Below are positions 57,774 to 64,000 of a DNA stretch of 64,000 nt, piece after piece; position 1 is the first letter of the stretch, and every line of letters begins with the position of its first letter. The notes under the pieces are model-generated. The model was not told where the DNA came from and made no database searches. It was given only the letters and a program-made list of their open reading frames with translations. Where the stretch lies: the NCBI RefSeq assembly GCF_921293095.1, contig NC_060248.1, positions 13,100,744 to 13,164,743 on the forward strand. Reading direction: 5' to 3'. This stretch comes from Ischnura elegans. Lineage: Eukaryota; Arthropoda; Insecta; Odonata; Coenagrionidae. The translations under genes and the position numbers were made by a program.

Positions 57774-58413
57774 TTTGGAAACTTAGGTTATGTATTTCTA
57801 TTCCGGTATTTTCCGACAGCTGTGACTAAATGGATGAATAAGGGTGAAGGCCACCGGCGCACCCTCCCCGATCTCCTCTCGAACGCCCCAGATGCAACAA
57901 AATTCACACCAAGTGCGTCTTTCTTCGTTAGTCTTACTAATATTACTAATCTTACTAAAATAATACTAATAATTTGATGTATCAGCATCGTCCAGTGAGG
58001 AACAATCACGAAGGAATTACTCAATTACCTGCTTTCCAGTCTGTATTTCTTATGTTAGTGTCATTCCTCGTCTTTTGCTGCTTTCAACAAAGTTTTGGTA
58101 AATTCTTTCGCAAATCTCTCGTCCGTATGTATAATAAAAGGAATATTGAAATTTAAATTTGAACTTTCATCAATAGATTTTTAAATTCCACAGCGCTAAG
58201 CTCAGATATAGCCGAAGGAACCGGAGTCTCTCTCCAATATATCATCAGCCTTTATGTCGATATTAAAATCCAGCAATTAAAAAAATCTCGGATTGGTCAC
58301 CAAACGCATCCTTGCAGAAACGCAAATTGGGTCCCTAGATTACCCTCCCAACGTTTATGTCGCAAATCCAAGTCAACATAGTGCAATTAGCAAATAGACC
58401 ACTGTAAGGGATG

Positions 58414-58570
58414 AAATATGATTTGATGCTTTCCCGGCGAATGATGTGGGTAAACTCTTTTCGGGGTTCAACAAAATTTATCCCTTAGGATGAGCCCCCA
58501 GTCGGAGCTTGAAATGTTGGCCATTATGGAAGAATTAACCCGATGGGAATCCCGAGAAGAGTTTACCCAC
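58414..58570. mobile_element. Short hairpin insertion with 13-bp duplication
   Basis: This 157-bp insertion is flanked by ACTGTAAGGGATG (58401-58413) and ACTGCAAGGGATG (58571-58583), with one mismatch in 13. It starts AAATATGATTTGATGCTTTC and continues CCGGCGAAT, the same end as at 26,753. The body differs and contains the inverted pair GTGGGTAAACTCTT (58446-58459) / AAGAGTTTACCCAC (58557-58570). It lies inside the middle of the long-inverted-repeat element. Confidence 0.7.
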
Positions 58571-59537
58571 ACTGCAAGGGATGTTGGAATTATGCTTATA
58601 GCAAAGGGATGATGCCTCCTTTTTGGGCGGTATTCGCTTGGTACCATCATAATCAAATCCTTTTTAATTCTGTGTACCTAATATTCACTCGGAAAGGAAT
58701 CGATAATCGCAGATTTTATAACTTTTGCTAATCCTCCGACAGGGGAGGCAAACCTCCAAAAGTGGGACCCTGTTTCTTCAACTAACACCACACATTCCCC
58801 TCTAAACTTCTATTGATAAGTCCACTTGCCTTTTTTCATCAGACAAGAGTATAGTCTTTCATTCCAATAAAATGGACCCTTTGATGACACCCCTCTTTTC
58901 TTATTTACAGGAATTAGCATCTTTTTCTGTATACGTAAGTAATTCTGGTACACTAGCTTTTATGTATCTTACGAAGTTATGACTTTTGCGTCAGCTAAAG
59001 TTGCGGGAACGAGCATTGCTGTTTCTTGGTTCTTGCATATACCTCTATCACAGTTGGCAGACGCATTTTCCCCGAAGAAGTTCCAATTTGAGGTTACAGT
59101 CCTTAATGTTTATTTCATGAGGAAAGTAGAGATACAAATCAGCTAATTTCTCGCCAGTTTAATTTTCGTCGGATGAATTGATGAAGAAAATTTTTGATAC
59201 TATTTTCCCGTACAAGAATTGACGATGATGACTCAACGTTCTCCTTAGATTCCCTTTTTTCCTCAGTTGTCGAGCTTCATTAGGGTTCAATCCAGCAGCC
59301 ATCATCTTTCTTTTCGTCAGATTGTCTTTCAAAATACTTATGCTCCTCCATGCTCTTACACGCAAAAATATCGCATAATTTAAAATGTTCCTTTAAAATT
59401 GTTTGAGTCTTATACTTCAATAAAACCCACTTTTGGCCTATTAGGATTTTCCGTAAGTTTTAGTACTTCCTGTGGTACCGCTAAATCCATTTAGTCACAT
59501 TCATAATGGAAGAGAAGCGCGTCACCATAGTTCGCAC

Positions 59538-60166
59538 ACCTTCATAGCCACTCGAGAGGCGTCTTCATAGACCGTAGTCTCCTTTCCTGCGTGCGCAGGT
59601 CTAAAATTATTTCATAACTTCTCTAAAAGTTGGTAACATCGATTTGTTTAACGCCGACGAGGCGCCAAATAAGGGACAAGTCGTCTCACTACGCATCGCT
59701 TTTTACCTTCTACCATCTTCTGATTTATATTATCAAAGACAAACGACCTCCTAGCAGCATGCGCGGGATGAATTTTGCTGTATTAGAGGCGTGGGAGGGG
59801 GATAAGCGAGCGTGGAGGGGAAGGGATCGGCCTGCGGCTCTGGTATCCGCGACGCTGCGTGGGCGTTGGAATATTTTCTTCGCGGACTCAAATTAGGCGT
59901 TTTGTGGCTAAACGGTGGCAGATACGTCAAAATCCACGACATTTTTGCCCTATAAGTGCAGTAACTCGGCAAAATCTATAGGGAATGACCATAAAATATT
60001 GTATTTTTCAAATTTTGACCCTCCCCCCCTAAATTGCATTTGAGCGAGGGTCAGGGGTTCACGTACAGGTCTCAAATTTTTCAGGCCTTATTTTTGATCG
60101 GTCCCACAACTTTTTTTCATTGGGCCAGATGGATTTGAAAAAAATCGATTTTTGCGATCCGCCCTA
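59538..60166 (-). repeat. Right long terminal inverted repeat
   Basis: Inverted partner of 57,147-57,773. It differs at only a few positions that I could see, for example GAGGGGGATAAGCGAG here against the complement of CTCGCTTCTCCCCCTC there. Confidence 0.9.
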
Positions 60167-60174
60167 CTGTGCAT

Positions 60175-63100
60175 GTATTATGAGGCGAATTCCAGTCATG
60201 CAACTTTTGCTTGCTGATAGGAACATTTTATTCAACAAAGTAGTGTTATTTTCAACGTGACATCTCCCGTGAAGCTATTGCTAGTAATCACAGTGCCAGT
60301 GGTTGTAATGCACAAAGTTTGACATGGTTGTAAAATATTGGCCATAAGTTAGCAGTGTTCCCTCGCGATTGAATTGTAAAAAGTGCTATTACGCTATCGA
60401 TAAATACCTATGAGTAGTGCCAAAAAATTGTCAGTGGCATGTTCACCTCCGTTGTTCACCACAGATATGACATTTCACGATCGAACTATCAAGATCAAAG
60501 CTGTGTGTGAAGTTTGTTTTTTTTATTATATCAACAAATAATAGTGAGAAAAGTCACCTGTGTCATTTCCGTGGGCTAATTTACAGCTTTAAATCAGTGA
60601 ATAAATAGTTGTTTTCATCACGATGAGCTCTGCCATTGTAAGTTTTACGTGATGAATATAAGAATGATGGTGACTTTGGGTTTTTGATACTTGTATTTGC
60701 CTATTTCCCACTTTATTTTTATGAAACATGCTGGTAAATTGTGTATGGATTTACATATATTATTGAAATATGTTGTAGCTTGTGTGTGTGTGTGTTGGCA
60801 AAGGAACCGCTTCGCGATCTCACATGTGGCTTGTGTGCAGACTGTTTTGCTGTGAATTCGTACCGTAGGACGGATAGGACTACCTTCTCCGCTAATGTGG
60901 CGTTGCCAAATTAAACAGCACAGCTCATTACGCTTATGATCGTTATCCTCCAGTATTACTAGTTTCTTTTACATCTCGATTTGCGGCCGATGTATACTGA
61001 TAATTTGTCATAACAAATTCCATGAGGGCCGTGGTGTCAATTTTTGGTGCCCCAAAAAAAAGGCTGGCATCCTAACACACCCCACCTTTTATGCGGCTTA
61101 CGGGGTATTATGTAGATGTAGATGAATTTCAGGTGTACTATTTGAACGAGCGGCAACGTTACCATCCATGTTTCTGACAACTAAAACACATATGAAGTGA
61201 AACGCTTGTACTTCATCATCCCGATGTCGCATTATTAATATCCCAAGTAATAATCGTGGCACAATAGCAATAGGAAAACTTGCCCAAGAATAACTAAACA
61301 AAATAAATTGACGATAAGCAGCTAAATACTCCCTCATAACAAATTTTACAGCATGGGTTAAGCGTATATCCCAACTCTCTACGGTTGTTTAGGCACCTAT
61401 GACGTCACGCCTGGCCTCGGCAATGCTCGGGTGTCTTCGCGCAGTGGTCGACTCAGAGAAAATTGTCTCAATTTTAAAGTCAACTTTTTTACTTCTTTTG
61501 ATGATGAATGGAGAAACTTAAGATATTTTTGCGAGCTACTGAATCCACTTTACTTATTCAAAATAGTTTTTAGAGCAATCGACGGCCCATACAAGCTCCC
61601 CATTATTTTTTCATCATGCTTAGAGTAGGTCCAACCCATCCCTAATTGCCATGAAAAAGTTCTTCTGTACCTCAGGCAGAATTTACAACAGCATAAGTAG
61701 AGTGAGAATGATAAGTTACCAATGGAGATCATGAATTTTGCCAAACAAAGGTGGTAAATATTTTTACAGCAAGACTACAAATAAATTTGAGATCACCTCC
61801 TGCCTCACTTCTAGAATTGAATACCTTAGAGCAGGCATGCAGATAGCAAACATTCCACAACGCATGCCTATGCAGGATCCACTAATCTTTAATCTTCACT
61901 CTCTCCTCCTCATGTTCTCGTTTGTGCCCATGTCCACTCATCTCTTCTTAAACAAAAACCACCAAATTAGGGGCGAAAATTAGAAGAAAGCTATTGTCTG
62001 TTCTTATTGTGTGCTTCTTTGGTTGTGTTCCATCTCTTGGGAGCTTTACAGATAAAAAGATACACAAAGAGATCCGCACAAAACAAATCCTGTATCATAT
62101 AGGTCGCCAAAGGCAAAAATGCTGAGAGAACACAAACTCAAAATATGGGACACAACAGTGGGGTATAGATTAAATGATGGCATTTAATACATAACGTATG
62201 TTTATGGAGACTAGTCAACACATAGACGAAAAGGCATGTATGGAATAGAATTTGTATTAATAACGATATATATTTACGCCAAACATGCACGAACATACTT
62301 GACCTTCAACTGTATTTCAAATCCATGAGGATAAACTTCATAAATCGAACGCACATCACGAAACATTCTATTTTGGCTCTACAACGCCGACGATTAAGTA
62401 TTTTTCGTACCCTCCTCTACATACTTTTTCAAATTCCCTCGAAAAACTGTGCTACAACCTAGCGGAGACAAGTGGTAACAATTAGCTTAATATCAAGTGT
62501 ACACCTCGTTAAACGCCGAAAGCTAGAAGTAGCGGACGTAACACTTTGAAAAGACACAGATTCCATCGTATGCTTAACATCGCCAGAGCAGTACCAAATG
62601 CTAATACAATAACGTATAACAGACTCTCAAAGACACTACGAGCAGCGTTTGTTCGATCGCACCCGCTAAATTCTACCACTTAAGGTTTCTGAACTTGTAA
62701 GAATGGTAGCACAAACCTCGCAAAGGAACTATACAGCAATACCGATGATTTTCGAAAACTGTTAGTTCTGCTGTAAATCGCTGGACACGCCATTGCTATG
62801 TAGATACAAATTTCAAGGTTTAAAATTAGATCAACGTGAAAAGATAGTGAAAGTATAAAAACTAGTCGTGAATATACTGCTTTAAAAGGCAAAGCATCAC
62901 CCATTTTCTTAACCGTCTCCCGTAGTTGTGATAATCCGCTTAAGTTTGACCACTTCTTCCCATTAATTAGTGCGCAGAGGCGCTCCTCGCAATGACGACA
63001 TCGGTGTTTATATCTGTGTTGACGACGCCACGCTGTCAAACGTCTTCCGAAAGCCAATTAAATGAGCGGTCATTGGGCGGCGCGGCGTGGGCGGGCATCG

Positions 63101-63590
63101 TCCTTCGCATTCCTCCGAGCCACCCACCTGACCTCCCGAGATACGAACGGAGAAAATGTTCATTCCCGCACTAATTTCACGCTTGCATATGGAGGTAACA
63201 GATTAACTGGAATTATACAGAAAGACTCGCGTTCGGGGAATATCTCCCAATTGCGCCGACTTGGAAGCTATTGTCAGGGCGACGAGGACGCTCTTGTCTT
63301 CGGCAACACGCAGCAAACACACTGGTAGTTATCACGGTCGACGCGCGGCGGACGAAGCTAACAGGTCTAACGGAGACATTTCGACCCGGGATGCGGATTC
63401 TCCCAAGATCAAAGTAGGTTCCACACAACACAGTTCGTTGGGGTTGAAAGCCGATGTTAATACCAAGAGTGATACCTTCCCCATGCAACAAGTAGTAACT
63501 TTCAAGGCCCATGCGTACGCATGAGATTCCACGAATGGATAAACGACAAAGCGGGAAAAGGTTAGCCTTCTGCCCGGCGCCCCTTCTCTT
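60175..63590. other. Unassigned sequence, CpG-rich towards the right
   Basis: No kinesin motor exon and no repeat end were found. From about 62,950 the CpG content rises sharply, as at an animal promoter or CpG-rich first exon. A short (TG)n tract occurs near 60,782-60,800. Confidence 0.4.
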
Positions 63591-63594
63591 CTAC

Positions 63595-63678
63595 CTTTCG
63601 GGAGAGCAGAAACAGGAGGAGAACCAGGGTGACAAGTGCGGCCGCTATCATCATCCAGCAGAGGCGGCCGCCGCCCAT
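63595..63678 (-). CDS. Possible first coding exon of a signal-anchored protein
   Basis: The ATG at 63678 has a favourable context (ACAGCATGG). It opens 28 codons: MGGGRLCWM, then the hydrophobic run MIAAALVTLVLLLFLL, then SRK. This resembles a signal anchor or single-pass membrane start. The frame reaches a possible GT donor (AAG followed by GTAGAAG) in phase 0; without splicing it would stop after 38 codons. No further exon was found. An overlapping ATG 13 bases upstream opens a different frame, which weakens the case. If real, the gene would lie inside the upstream intron of kinesin-5 or mark a separate transcription unit. The product is not recognised. Confidence 0.25.
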
Positions 63679-63802
63679 GCTGTAGCTCCATATTTTCAAC
63701 TCGGCCGCCACCACACAGACTGAACCCACCACCACTTCACTCCCTAATCACTATAGCCGCTCAACCCACCGCCTGCGATGCACGATGGAGGAGAGGCGCG
63801 CG

Positions 63803-63837
63803 CCAATCCACGCACGGGCGCGGGAAAGTTATAAAAT
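63803..63837 (+). promoter_or_regulatory. Possible plus-strand core promoter (CCAAT plus TATA)
   Basis: CCAAT at 63803 is followed 23 bases later by TATAAAAT (63830-63837), at the edge of the CpG-rich stretch. Transcription would begin near 63,860 and run out of the window. Both motifs are short and could occur by chance, so this is suggestive only. Confidence 0.25.
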
Positions 63838-64000
63838 AAGGGAACGAAATCGAGAGTACTTTCGGATTCCGGATGATATATGAGAATTTTATCTCTATGA
63901 TACCTTTCGTTTATGAGGATGCCGAAATGTTGTCACATTAAAATTAAAACTGCGATATAGCACCTAATTTTGACTTCTTAATTGGTGCGTTTATGAAATC

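Larger units (their letters stand above)
57147..60166. mobile_element. 3.0 kb element with very long inverted repeats
   Basis: The outer ends TAGGGCGGATCGCAAAAATC and their inverted copy are flanked by a perfect CTGTGCAT (57139-57146 and 60167-60174). The two ends form inverted repeats of about 628 bp that are almost identical. The middle (57,774-59,537) has only short frames. One on the minus strand (59,159-59,365) includes RKMMAAGLNPNEARQLRKKG but could not be assigned. The 8-bp duplication and TAGGG ends suit hAT, but such long inverted repeats are unusual for that family; a P-type or other superfamily is possible. Confidence 0.85.

Noticed and set aside
57417..59896. Identical 88-codon frames at 57,417-57,683 (minus) and 59,630-59,896 (plus)
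   Set aside because: Their identity comes from the long inverted repeats of one transposable element. No motif or codon constraint was seen.
63332..63691. 119-codon minus-strand frame starting just upstream of the putative signal-anchor ATG
   Set aside because: The composition is that of GC-rich non-coding DNA, with no motif. It overlaps the more plausible hydrophobic frame.
53265..64000. Search for kinesin motor-domain exons on the minus strand
   Set aside because: No reverse complement of a P-loop (GQTGxGKT-type) or of the neck-linker sequence was found by eye, so none is annotated.
1..64000. CRISPR arrays, operons, ribosome binding sites, rRNA genes, viral genes
   Set aside because: None seen. 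The gene structure and repeats are those of an animal nuclear genome.

Overview
The window looks like nuclear DNA from an invertebrate animal, most likely an arthropod. It holds GT-AG spliced exons, long AT-rich introns, and a dense load of pogo/Tigger, hAT, piggyBac and LINE sequences. There is no sign of bacterial gene organisation, and the species cannot be named from the sequence alone.

One host gene dominates. On the minus strand, eleven exons from 53,264 down to 15,808 splice in frame into the complete stalk and tail of a kinesin-5 motor (KIF11/Eg5/Klp61F family). They encode 715 codons from the end of the neck to the stop codon and include a recognisable BimC box with a Cdk-type site. 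A poly(A) signal lies about 235 bases past the stop. No motor-domain exon was found, so those exons should lie beyond 64,000 on the minus strand.

Nearly everything else I can name is mobile DNA. Left of the gene are a small TTAA MITE (1,672-2,112), a hAT-like MITE (4,813-5,013), a 2.9 kb TTAA element carrying a 318-bp tandem dimer (6,158-9,017), and three hAT-type elements nested in each other (11,390-14,663). The introns hold a dead piggyBac (20,353-23,657) with a TA-type MITE inside, a 2.1 kb TA element (32,157-34,242), and two copies of a 1.68 kb hAT-type element (35,123 and 54,169). The 16 kb intron between exons C and B contains a LINE (about 38,550-50,940, minus) broken by four primary insertions, several of which carry further insertions. 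These include three Tigger-type elements; the one at 45,994-48,278 has a transposase broken by only two frameshifts.

Right of exon A are an RTE-type endonuclease scrap, a 3.0 kb element with roughly 628-bp inverted repeats and a perfect 8-bp target duplication (57,147-60,166), and a CpG-rich stretch (about 62,950-63,830). That stretch may carry a divergent promoter and a small signal-anchor first exon.

No new enzymatic or defence system was found. The most unusual structures are: two short insertions sharing a roughly 29-nt end but with different hairpin bodies and long unequal target duplications; a 145-bp near-perfect palindrome inside a transposase; and a core module shared by two element families that should belong to different superfamilies.
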